A stretch of 17,754 nucleotides of DNA, taken from Candidatus Glassbacteria bacterium RIFCSPLOWO2_12_FULL_58_11 (lineage in GTDB: Bacteria > Gemmatimonadota > Glassbacteria > GWA2-58-10). The notes under the pieces are model-generated. The model was not told where the DNA came from. It did not search any database and saw only the letters and a program-made list of their open reading frames with translations. The stretch lies in contig MFIX01000001.1 in the NCBI GenBank assembly GCA_001780825.1, positions 1-17,754 on the forward strand, in the 5' to 3' direction. Both the position numbers and the translations under genes were made by a program. Below, piece by piece: positions 7,763 to 14,655 of the stretch. Positions within the stretch are counted from its first letter, which is position 1. Each line of letters opens with the position of its first letter.

Positions 7763-8644
7763 TTACGGCCTGAAAATTTCGACCAGGTCTTCGATCTTCC
7801 TGTCGCCTTTGACTGCGGCGGCCTGGCGCAGAATCTCCAGGTTGTCGTGGTAGTCCGGCTTGTGCTTGTGGTAGATCACGCCGACCGAAATGCGGTCGGT
7901 CTCATCCACTACCCGGAAGGCGGCGGCACGGTCACTTGGATCGTATTCCGGATCATCCTGAAGGTAGTGGAGCTTATTCTTGATGATAACGAACTGTTCC
8001 TTGCCGACAAAAGTCACGCAGGGGCTTAGAACCTGAATAAAGGAGAAGCCCTTGTGCTGGATTCCCAGCGCCATGACATTCACCATGTGCTTAATGTCGC
8101 CGGCGAAAGTCCGGGCCACGAAAGTCGCCTCGCAGCCTACAGCCAGGGCGATCGGATTGATCGGGGTTTCGATGCTGCCGAAATTGGAGGTGGTGGTGTT
8201 CATCTCGGCCGGGGAGGTCGGCGAAAGCTGGCCCTTGGTCAAGCCGTAGATGTTGTTGTCCATCACGATATAGGTGAAATCGACATTGCGCCGGCAGGTG
8301 TGCGGGAAATGGCCGATGCCGATCGAGAACCCATCCCCGTCGCCGCCCGCGGCGATCACGTTCAGCTCCGGATTCGCCAGCTTGGCCCCGATGGCGATGG
8401 GCAGGACCCGGCCATGCACGGAGTTGAAGCCGTAGCTTTTAAGGTAGCCGGGCAGACGGCTGGAGCAGCCGATGCCGCTGAAAATTATCGTCTCCTCGGG
8501 CCGCAATTCCAGTTGCTGGAAAACCTGGCACATGGCGTTGAGTACGCCGAAATCGCCGCAGCCGGGACACCAGACGGGCTTGAGCCCGCTCTTGTAGTCG
8601 GTGGCTTTCAGCGGCGGCGTTACAGCCTGTTGCATCGCTTCCAT
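7763..8644 (-). CDS. korB: 2-oxoacid:ferredoxin oxidoreductase, beta subunit
   Basis: This 293-residue subunit binds thiamine diphosphate and one 4Fe-4S cluster. The four expected cluster cysteines are visible: Cys26 and Cys29 in WCPGCGDFG, Cys60 in GIGCSSR and Cys209 in SPCVTF. The ThDP/magnesium motif runs from GGDGDGF (100-106) to NNIYGLTKGQ (130-139), followed by SPTSP, the usual substrate-side motif of 2-oxoglutarate and 2-oxoacid enzymes. GGGAG lies 8 bases before the ATG. It sits 36 bases after korA. With KorA it decarboxylates a 2-oxoacid to acyl-CoA and reduces ferredoxin, or works in reverse as a carboxylase. Whether the substrate is 2-oxoglutarate, pyruvate or a branched 2-oxoacid cannot be settled from sequence; Kor is the family default. 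Confidence 0.93.
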   Translation of the reverse strand: MEAMQQAVTPPLKATDYKSGLKPVWCPGCGDFGVLNAMCQVFQQLELRPEETIIFSGIGCSSRLPGYLKSYGFNSVHGRVLPIAIGAKLANPELNVIAAGGDGDGFSIGIGHFPHTCRRNVDFTYIVMDNNIYGLTKGQLSPTSPAEMNTTTSNFGSIETPINPIALAVGCEATFVARTFAGDIKHMVNVMALGIQHKGFSFIQVLSPCVTFVGKEQFVIIKNKLHYLQDDPEYDPSDRAAAFRVVDETDRISVGVIYHKHKPDYHDNLEILRQAAAVKGDRKIEDLVEIFRP

Positions 8645-8680
8645 ATCTATAGCTCCCTTCAGAGGGCGGACTTGTTCGTC

Positions 8681-10432
8681 TTAGCCCGCAATTTTCCTGA
8701 TCTGCTCGATTATTTCGCTCACCGCGAACGGCTTGGCCCCGCTCCTCCCGTAATGGGCCGTACCGGCGGGCAGGTCGAGCTGGGTTTTCAGTAGATTCAG
8801 AAACTGCTTTGAATAAGACAGCTCGACCACCAGCAGATGCTCCAGACCGGCAAAAAAGGCCCTCATTTTATCCGTGTTAAGCGGGAAAAGGACCTGCGGC
8901 ACGATAGCCCGCACCGGCAGGCCCTGGGTATTGAGGATTTCCACGGCCTCGCGGACCGGCCCCTTGCAGGAACCCCAGGTCACGATACCGACTTTAGCTT
9001 CTTTTGGGCCGTAATAGCGCATGAAACAGGCGTCCTCGGCGATGAACTTCAGCTTACGGTAGCGCTTCTCGTTCATCTTCTCGTGCTCGGCGAACTCGGA
9101 GGTCGGATTACCCTTTTCGTCGTGTTCTATCCCGGCGGCCCGATAGATATAGGGGTCCTTGCCCGGAATGGCCATCCAGGAAACGCCGGTGGGGGTGTAT
9201 TCGAAACGCTTGTAATCCTCGACCGGAATGCCGTGCGGCCGCGCCCGCTCCCAGGGCCGGATCTTGCTCAGGTCGGGTTTGTGGAGCGAGGCCTTACACT
9301 GGGCGATAAACGCATCAGAGAGAACGATCACCGGGATCTGATATTTTTCCGAGATAAAGAACGCCTCGCGCATCACCGGGAAACAGTCCCCGACATCGGC
9401 CGGAGCGATAACCACCCGCGGCGAATCCCCATGGCCGCCGAAAACCGCCTGCATCAGGTCAGACTGTTCACTCTTGGTGGGGATACCGGTGCTCGGTCCG
9501 CCCCGCTGGGCATTGACCACCACACAGGGAATCTCGGCGATCGAGGCCAGGCCCAGCAGTTCGGTCATCAAAGACATCCCGGGGCCGCTGGTGGCGGTCA
9601 TCGCCTTGGCCCCGGCGAGCGAGGCTCCCAGTACCATACCCAAGGCGGCTATTTCATCCTCGGTCTGGATCATGGTCCCGCCATAGGCCGGCATATAGAC
9701 ACTGAGCCATTCCATGATCTCCGAGCTGGGGGTGATCGGGTATCCGGCGAAGAAGCGGCAGCCGGCCAGCAGCGCGGCATAGGCACAGGCATCATTGCCG
9801 GTCATCACCAGACGCTTTTCGAGGTTTTTTTCTATGCGGAGCTGAAGCTTTTCGGGTTTGGAGAAATTCGCCAGCACGTAATCTTTGCCAGACTGATAGG
9901 CTTTGAGGTTGCCCTCGATAATTTGCGCGCTCTTGTGGGAAAACATTTTCTTGATCGAATGCTTCATTTCTTTATCCGGCAGGCCGAACAGCTCGCTGAC
10001 GGCGCCGAGAGCCACCATGTTGCGCGCCAGGGGCGTGCCCGCGGTTTCCTTGGCCAGCCGGGTCAGGGGCAGTTTGTAAATCGTGGCGGGCTGGGGGCCG
10101 ATTATCGGCCGCTCGGGCTCCGGGCTTTCACTATCCCCCTCCTCCACCACCACTCCCTCGGGTTTGAGCTCCAGCTCGCTGCCGAACCGCTTGTAATCGT
10201 TCCAGTTGAAAGCCAGCAGGACATCCAGCGTGTCCGGCGCCGCGGAAACTTTCTTGCTGCTGATCCGGATCTTGCAGGAACTTTCGCCGCCGCGGATCTG
10301 CGGGCCAAAACTTTTCAGCATCAGACATTTCAGTCCTTCACGAGCCGCCGCCGACACAATCGACTCTCCGGCTATCATTACTCCGTCACCCCCGCTACCC
10401 ACCAGCCCCAAATTAAGTTCATCACCTTCCAT
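8681..10432 (-). CDS. korA: 2-oxoacid:ferredoxin oxidoreductase, fused gamma-alpha subunit
   Basis: This 583-residue subunit is a gamma-alpha fusion. The gamma domain (about 5-175) opens with VGSGGDGVMIAGES and includes KSFGPQIRGGESSCKIRIS. The alpha domain (about 205-583) carries YPITPSSEI (231-239), the loop that approaches substrate and CoA, then TATSGPGMSLM and QRGGPSTGIPTKSEQSDL, all typical of two-subunit 2-oxoacid:ferredoxin oxidoreductases. I start at ATG 10432 with TTGGGAGAAAG upstream (11-base spacing) rather than an in-frame TTG at 10450 that has no binding site. It is first of the korA-korB pair. No delta-type ferredoxin subunit gene is nearby, so electrons probably go to a separate ferredoxin. 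The AT-rich region upstream should hold its promoter, but no box there is convincing. Confidence 0.94.
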   Translation of the reverse strand: MEGDELNLGLVGSGGDGVMIAGESIVSAAAREGLKCLMLKSFGPQIRGGESSCKIRISSKKVSAAPDTLDVLLAFNWNDYKRFGSELELKPEGVVVEEGDSESPEPERPIIGPQPATIYKLPLTRLAKETAGTPLARNMVALGAVSELFGLPDKEMKHSIKKMFSHKSAQIIEGNLKAYQSGKDYVLANFSKPEKLQLRIEKNLEKRLVMTGNDACAYAALLAGCRFFAGYPITPSSEIMEWLSVYMPAYGGTMIQTEDEIAALGMVLGASLAGAKAMTATSGPGMSLMTELLGLASIAEIPCVVVNAQRGGPSTGIPTKSEQSDLMQAVFGGHGDSPRVVIAPADVGDCFPVMREAFFISEKYQIPVIVLSDAFIAQCKASLHKPDLSKIRPWERARPHGIPVEDYKRFEYTPTGVSWMAIPGKDPYIYRAAGIEHDEKGNPTSEFAEHEKMNEKRYRKLKFIAEDACFMRYYGPKEAKVGIVTWGSCKGPVREAVEILNTQGLPVRAIVPQVLFPLNTDKMRAFFAGLEHLLVVELSYSKQFLNLLKTQLDLPAGTAHYGRSGAKPFAVSEIIEQIRKIAG

Positions 10433-10650
10433 TTTTACGCTTTCTCCCAAGTATAGATTGAATTCGCGGCAACTGTCGACGGAAAATTAATATCCCTGAA
10501 ATATTAAATTGTTTCAAACAGAATGATAAAACAAGATCGAAAACATAATATGTCGGTTAAAGTATATCAAGTAATTCTTTAAACAGCAACCGATTAATTC
10601 AAAATAAAATCCCGCCGATTTCCGGACGGAATCTTCGCGAGGGGAGAGAA

Positions 10651-10701
10651 ATGCCGGATTGGGCGGCGGAAGAGCGGAATTTGATTTTGGCCGGTCTTTA
10701 G
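10651..10701 (+). CDS. Possible 16-residue peptide frame
   Basis: An ATG at 10651 follows AGGGGAGAG with good spacing and reads MPDWAAEERNLILAGL before TAG. The binding site is better than those of several real genes here, but the frame is so short that chance is a serious alternative. No regulated gene lies close downstream on this strand. Confidence 0.15.
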   Translation: MPDWAAEERNLILAGL

Positions 10702-10763
10702 GAACAGCTGTATACGAGCCTGTAAAACTTGCGTCAGCCTTGCCTCGCGCTTATTACTTACAG

Positions 10764-11025
10764 AGTGATTGCCAAAAGTATTTTCCTTTTCGAACTGCCG
10801 TTTGAGTTTAATGAATCTTCGATTAGCCGGGGAATTTTGGCAATCGCTTTACTACAACACTACATAGATGGATTGCCCTTGCGTCTCATAACCACCGTTT
10901 CGGAAGTCGATTGCGCATGGGAGGTTTTTATTAGTCTTCGGCTGTAAAAGGCTGCCGGGAAAAGTCTTCAGGCTAGCCAACCGTTCCAGGTCGAAGCCAA
11001 AGCGCAGGGACTTTTGCCAATCACT
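10764..11025. repeat. Three copies of a 15-base motif, opposed orientations
   Basis: AGTGATTGCCAAAAG at 10764-10778 on plus is matched on minus by AGTGATTGGCAAAAG (11025-11011, one mismatch). A shorter minus copy of its core, GATTGCCAAAA (10845-10835), is perfect. The outer pair could be ends of a small decayed element of about 260 bases, or paired protein-binding sites. I see no transposase or flanking target duplication. Confidence 0.4.
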
Positions 11026-11216
11026 ATAAACATCTCAGAAGCCGTACTGTTACACCCGGAAAAATAAGCGGGCAATTTTCCGTCTGACAGGCAAGAACCA
11101 GCGCTCGAGATAAGGCTGCAGTCATTGCGGAGACGGAGGCTTGTGTCCATCCGGAGGTTTAGAGAAATTATCAAAGGCAATCGGGCATTAGCGGGAGTGC
11201 GCCTTCGCAGGAGAGG

Positions 11217-11252
11217 GCTGGCGTGCTTTGCACGGATCTCCGCCACGCCAGC
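11217..11252 (+). repeat. 9-bp inverted repeat upstream of the epimerase
   Basis: GCTGGCGTG (11217-11225) and CACGCCAGC (11244-11252) are perfect complements around an 18-base loop. The loop contains a competing GTGC-TTT-GCAC mini-hairpin. There is no following T-run, so it is not a standard terminator; an operator or leader hairpin is possible. Confidence 0.35.
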
Positions 11253-11288
11253 ATGGCTCCGGTTTAAAGCCTCCCCTGCATAAAACGT

Positions 11289-11322
11289 GCAAGCTTAATG
11301 AGTTAATAATGTACTAAGCTGC
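11289..11322 (+). promoter_or_regulatory. Possible operator or promoter region of the epimerase
   Basis: GCAAGCTTA (11289-11297) pairs with TAAGCTGC (11315-11322) with one bulged base. The AT-rich middle contains TAATAAT, a possible -10. It lies 38 bases before the epimerase ATG. No convincing -35 is visible. Confidence 0.25.
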
Positions 11323-11359
11323 CGGTTACTTAATTTTATCCTTGGTTTCCGGAGGAGCG

Positions 11360-12679
11360 ATGGAGCGAGAATTTTTTAAGGAAGCGCTGCAAAGTTATCG
11401 CCAGGAACTTTTCGGCAGCGTTCTGCCGTTCTGGCTGAAAAATGGTATAGACAGGCAGTACGGAGGCTATTTCACCTGTTTCAGCAATGAGGGGAGCAGT
11501 CTGCTGCATGAGCACAAGTTCACCTGGAGCCAGGGGCGTTTTGTCTGGATGCTGGCCCGTCTTTACCGGAGCATGCAGGGCCGCGTGGAAGAGGCCCAGC
11601 GCAAGGCTTACCTGGAGCTTGCCGGCTCGGGTGCCCGGTTCCTGATGGAGCATGCGAGACTGGATAACGGCAACTGCGCATTCATTCTCGACCGCCGGGG
11701 CCGGCCGGTGCTGCTCGACGAGCAGGGAGAGGCGCGTCCGGCGCTGCCGGGCGAGGGCTACGATTCGAGCATCTATGCCGATTTCTTCGTCATCTACGGC
11801 CTGGGCGAGTACGCCCGGGCCTCCGGCGACCGCGCGGCATTCGATTTTGCTCTCGAGCTTTACGATCACGTACTGAACCGGCTGGCTGGCGGCAGCTACC
11901 GCACCGATCCCTACCCGGTTCCTCCAGGCTACAAGGTGCACGGCAAGCCGATGATCCTGCTGGAAACCTCCCAGGAGCTGGCGGACAGCGCCCGGAGCTT
12001 CGGGCAGGAAGAGACGGCGGAGAGATTGAACCGAACCGCCGCGGAGAGCGTCATGGAGATTATGGGTCATTTCCGGCGGCCGGAGCTGAAAGTGATCCTG
12101 GAAATGATCGGCAGCGACAACACGCCCCGGAACAACCTGCTGGGCCGGTTTATCAACCCCGGGCATATGATCGAGGACATGTGGTTTGTCATGCACCGGG
12201 CCTTGCGGCAGGCGGATGACAAGCTGTTCGCGCAGGCGGCCGAGACCATGCTCTGGGCGCTGGAGGCGGGCTGGGACAGGGAATATGGCGGGCTGCCGCA
12301 GTTCCTGGATTATACAGGCTCGGCACCGCAGGGCGAGGTGCCGGAGGAGCTGAAAGAGCACGAGATGGTGCGCAAGCTGCGCTCAAACTGGTCGAACAAG
12401 CTATGGTGGCCGCATTCGGAGGCGATCTACGCCCTGCCGCTGGCTTACGAAAAGCTCCGGGACGAGCGCCTGGCGGACTGGTTCCGCAAAGTCCACAACT
12501 ACACGCTGGCAACTTTCCCCAACCCGGACCGCGGCATAGGCGAGTGGATCCAGATCCGCGACCGTCAGGGAAAGCCGGAAAGCAAGGTGGTGGCCCTGCC
12601 GGTCAAGGACCCGTTCCATATCGTGCGCGCGCTGGCCCTGGCGCTGCCTGTATTGGAGCGGCTGGCGGGAGAGGAATAG
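11360..12679 (+). CDS. AGE-family sugar 2-epimerase/isomerase
   Basis: This 439-residue protein matches the N-acylglucosamine 2-epimerase (AGE) family in length and in an (alpha/alpha)6-barrel pattern. Near the N-terminus it has FWLKNGIDRQYGGYFTC (24-40) and FTWSQGRFVWMLARLY (54-69). His269 and Glu272 in NPGHMIEDMW match the catalytic HxxE, KLWWPHSEA (347-355) is the second family motif, and His420 in DPFH matches the general acid-base histidine. I chose ATG 11360 with GGAGG 4 bases upstream over an in-frame TTG at 11342. It is cytoplasmic, with no signal. Family members interconvert GlcNAc/ManNAc, glucose/mannose or cellobiose-type sugars, and the exact substrate cannot be read here. Next to a NamZ-like protein, symporter and hydrolase, a role in catabolising imported sugars is likely. 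It converges on the lipoprotein gene 60 bases away. Confidence 0.92.
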   Translation: MEREFFKEALQSYRQELFGSVLPFWLKNGIDRQYGGYFTCFSNEGSSLLHEHKFTWSQGRFVWMLARLYRSMQGRVEEAQRKAYLELAGSGARFLMEHARLDNGNCAFILDRRGRPVLLDEQGEARPALPGEGYDSSIYADFFVIYGLGEYARASGDRAAFDFALELYDHVLNRLAGGSYRTDPYPVPPGYKVHGKPMILLETSQELADSARSFGQEETAERLNRTAAESVMEIMGHFRRPELKVILEMIGSDNTPRNNLLGRFINPGHMIEDMWFVMHRALRQADDKLFAQAAETMLWALEAGWDREYGGLPQFLDYTGSAPQGEVPEELKEHEMVRKLRSNWSNKLWWPHSEAIYALPLAYEKLRDERLADWFRKVHNYTLATFPNPDRGIGEWIQIRDRQGKPESKVVALPVKDPFHIVRALALALPVLERLAGEE

Positions 12680-12739
12680 CCCGCCTGAAATAGCTCCGCA
12701 GGAAAGAGCGTCCTTGGAGAGCGGCCTCGGCGAGTGTCA

Positions 12740-14206
12740 TCATTCGACTACTTTACAGGTGAATTTTGATTCCTTGGTATATGGATTTTGTGATTGGGAT
12801 GGAGGGTTGATATCCCCATACCAGTATTCGATCAGCTTCAGGCCGTCTCCAGGATCTACCACCGCGTTTCCATCCTGAATCACACCGGAATAAACAAAAG
12901 TGGCCGAAGATGAGTACCGGAAAATTGAATAGGCGGTCCCAGTTTGATCGACAAAACGCACAATAGCTTTGATATCCAGGCCGTTCGGGAAAATGTCGCT
13001 CTGGAATGAGAACGGGTAGAGAAAGGGTCTGAGATTAATAAGGACATCTTTCAACTGATATACTTTGGCGGGCCGAAGCTTCCGGCAGGCGAAAAAGACC
13101 TTGCCCTGACCGGTTATCAGCCAGAGCGAATCATTCTCAAGGGTAATTTCGTGGTTCTCGGTCAGGTCGTGCGCAGTGTTAGACCAGGAAGAATCTTTCA
13201 GTACGGTGGTCAGGCTGTCTTTCAAGATATAGTAAAGCTTTTCCTTTGACAAATCGATCTGGAAAGTGGCCCGCAGGGTCAGGCTCCCAGAGCAGCAGGT
13301 AATTGTGCTGCCGGTGATTTCGAGTGCCAGCCGCCCGGCCAGATTGTTTTCATAAAGACTGTCAACGGCGGGGAGCGTGGCCTTGTGCTCCTGCCTGAAA
13401 TAGTCATTACGGGAAAAATTAAAGTTCAGACGGCTGCCCGCATTTAGGTGGAGGATCTGGATTAAATCCCACCACCGGTACAATGTAATCCAGGCACCGG
13501 GAATATTGCCGAACCTGTCCTGCGGGTCTTCCGGATTGTTCAGGAGCAGAACGTCGGCTTGATATGCTCCGATATTTTTATAGTACAGCCAGTTCCGGTT
13601 ATCACCATTTTTAAGTACCAGCCTGTCGACCGTGCGGTTGGTCTCGACCGCCTCGATATTCCAGCTTATCCCATCGAGCACGACCTGTGTCTGCTGAATA
13701 TCCGTTTCCTTCAAGCCGTCTTCGATATGCCAGGTGCCCTGAAGGCCTGAGGGCAGGACAGTGGCGATCCAGGGATTGGTGGAGGTCATTGGATACCAGA
13801 TTTTTATCAGCGGAAGCGCCGCGGCCTGCACCGCATTTGAAGCCGTGCCCTCTGTATAAGCCACCTCTATTTCATCTTTATTTAAGGCGTGAATGTATAT
13901 TGTGTTGTATATCTGTCCGACCCGATAGATAACCCGGAAAAATGAATTTGAACTTTCGATCGATTCAATTAAAGTCCAGACACCCTGCACGCGAAGAGTA
14001 TCGACGGTCAAGGAAAGATCGAGCTTGCCGTTGTAATACCAGTCACCGATCAGGCCGGCCGGAGCAGCGGTTTTTCCCCAGTTTTGTTGGTCCGGTAGGA
14101 ATTCCTCGGTCGGAGAAAGAATGGGCCTCGAGCCCATGCAGCTGCAGAACAGAATTGTCAAAAGAAAAACGGCAGCGAAGAGAGGTTTTTGAAAACGAGG
14201 AAACAT
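12740..14206 (-). CDS. Putative lipoprotein with repeated beta-rich domains, unknown function
   Basis: This 488-residue protein starts at ATG 14206, with GGAGG 5 bases upstream; an in-frame TTG at 14242 has no such site. The N-terminus MFPRFQKPLFAAVFLLTI runs into LFCSCMGS, a signal peptide with a loose lipobox around Cys23 (Phe at -3, Ser at -1). Lipidation is therefore probable but not certain. The rest is strand-rich with many Trp and Tyr. Two consecutive segments look homologous: about 51-138 (GLIGDWYYNGKL ... LIKIWYP) and about 154-246 (GLQGTWHIEDGL ... WITLYRW). Both share a GLxGxW opening, a VxGxxWxxIExxE-like core and an aromatic end. A third region (about 285-380) may be a more distant copy. 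I recognise no family; lipocalin-like or surface-adhesion folds are possible. It appears monocistronic, upstream of no minus-strand gene. Confidence 0.85.
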   Translation of the reverse strand: MFPRFQKPLFAAVFLLTILFCSCMGSRPILSPTEEFLPDQQNWGKTAAPAGLIGDWYYNGKLDLSLTVDTLRVQGVWTLIESIESSNSFFRVIYRVGQIYNTIYIHALNKDEIEVAYTEGTASNAVQAAALPLIKIWYPMTSTNPWIATVLPSGLQGTWHIEDGLKETDIQQTQVVLDGISWNIEAVETNRTVDRLVLKNGDNRNWLYYKNIGAYQADVLLLNNPEDPQDRFGNIPGAWITLYRWWDLIQILHLNAGSRLNFNFSRNDYFRQEHKATLPAVDSLYENNLAGRLALEITGSTITCCSGSLTLRATFQIDLSKEKLYYILKDSLTTVLKDSSWSNTAHDLTENHEITLENDSLWLITGQGKVFFACRKLRPAKVYQLKDVLINLRPFLYPFSFQSDIFPNGLDIKAIVRFVDQTGTAYSIFRYSSSATFVYSGVIQDGNAVVDPGDGLKLIEYWYGDINPPSQSQNPYTKESKFTCKVVE

Positions 14207-14602
14207 GGGAACCTCCGTTTTCAAGGGTCCATCCTGGAGCAAAAGGGCTTTTCACCTGATCGTTTGAGGTCAGGTTTGAAAAGCGTGACAGACAATTTTC
14301 CGGTGGGTATTTGACCTCCTAAACAGACCGAAATCTGTCCGCTTAAGCGCGACATTGCGCTATCGGAGAATCTGCTGATTGGTGGCTATGAGAGTGAGGG
14401 CCAGGCCGATGTGCCGGAAACTGTCAAATGCGCAGAATGAGAAAGCTCTTTCTATTTCGTACCGGAGTTTTTGAAATTGGTTCCGAAATTTCTTACATGA
14501 TGGAACACCTTAAAAATAAAATACTCGCAATATTTTGAATATATTTTTTTAAAAAATAATTTGACGGTTGGATCTATTGCAGGATAAATCTGGAATCAAC
14601 TC
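14207..14602. other. Intergenic region upstream of the lipoprotein gene
   Basis: This stretch has no gene. It should contain the lipoprotein promoter, but no clear pair of boxes is visible on minus. Small hairpins occur: ACCTGA/TCAGGT (14254-14259 with 14270-14275), ACAGA/TCTGT around 14324-14339, and GAAATT/AATTTC (14473-14478 with 14487-14492). A very AT-rich block lies at about 14510-14560. Confidence 0.5.
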
Positions 14603-14631
14603 AAAAAAAAGGCGGCCGGGAGCCGCCTTTT
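14603..14631 (-). terminator. Strong rho-independent terminator after the symporter gene
   Basis: GGCGGC (14611-14616), a 5-base loop and GCCGCC (14622-14627) form a perfect stem. Eight A's on plus (14603-14610) give a U8 tract on the minus transcript, and TTTT on the other side lengthens the stem and could make it bidirectional. It lies 25 bases past the symporter stop. Confidence 0.9.
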
Positions 14632-14655
14632 CGGTTTAAGGGATTGACCGTACAA

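Larger units (their letters stand above)
10433..11359. other. Long intergenic region between divergent korA and the AGE epimerase
   Basis: About 930 bases hold no gene that I can defend. The first 200 bases next to korA are AT-rich and probably contain its promoter. Around 10600-10640 there is a small TTCCG-GA-CGGAA palindrome. Listed separately are a 16-codon frame with a strong binding site, three copies of a 15-base motif in opposite orientations, and two inverted repeats close to the epimerase gene. A minus-strand frame of 60 codons (11034 to 10852) reads with plausible protein composition but has no start and no recognisable relative. The 72- and 92-codon frames here show no conserved pattern. 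Confidence 0.6.

Noticed and set aside
8837..10456. 539-codon plus-strand open frame opposite korA
   Set aside because: KorA motifs on minus are unmistakable; the plus frame has no domain and arises from codon bias.
10968..11246. 92-codon minus-strand frame in the long intergenic region
   Set aside because: It has no ribosome binding site or recognisable pattern, and overlaps repeats and another equally plausible frame.
14563..14591. TTGACG with a 16-base spacer and GATAAA on plus, pointing at the terminator
   Set aside because: It would give only a transcript of about 40 bases ending in the terminator hairpin. Such boxes are expected by chance in an AT-rich block.
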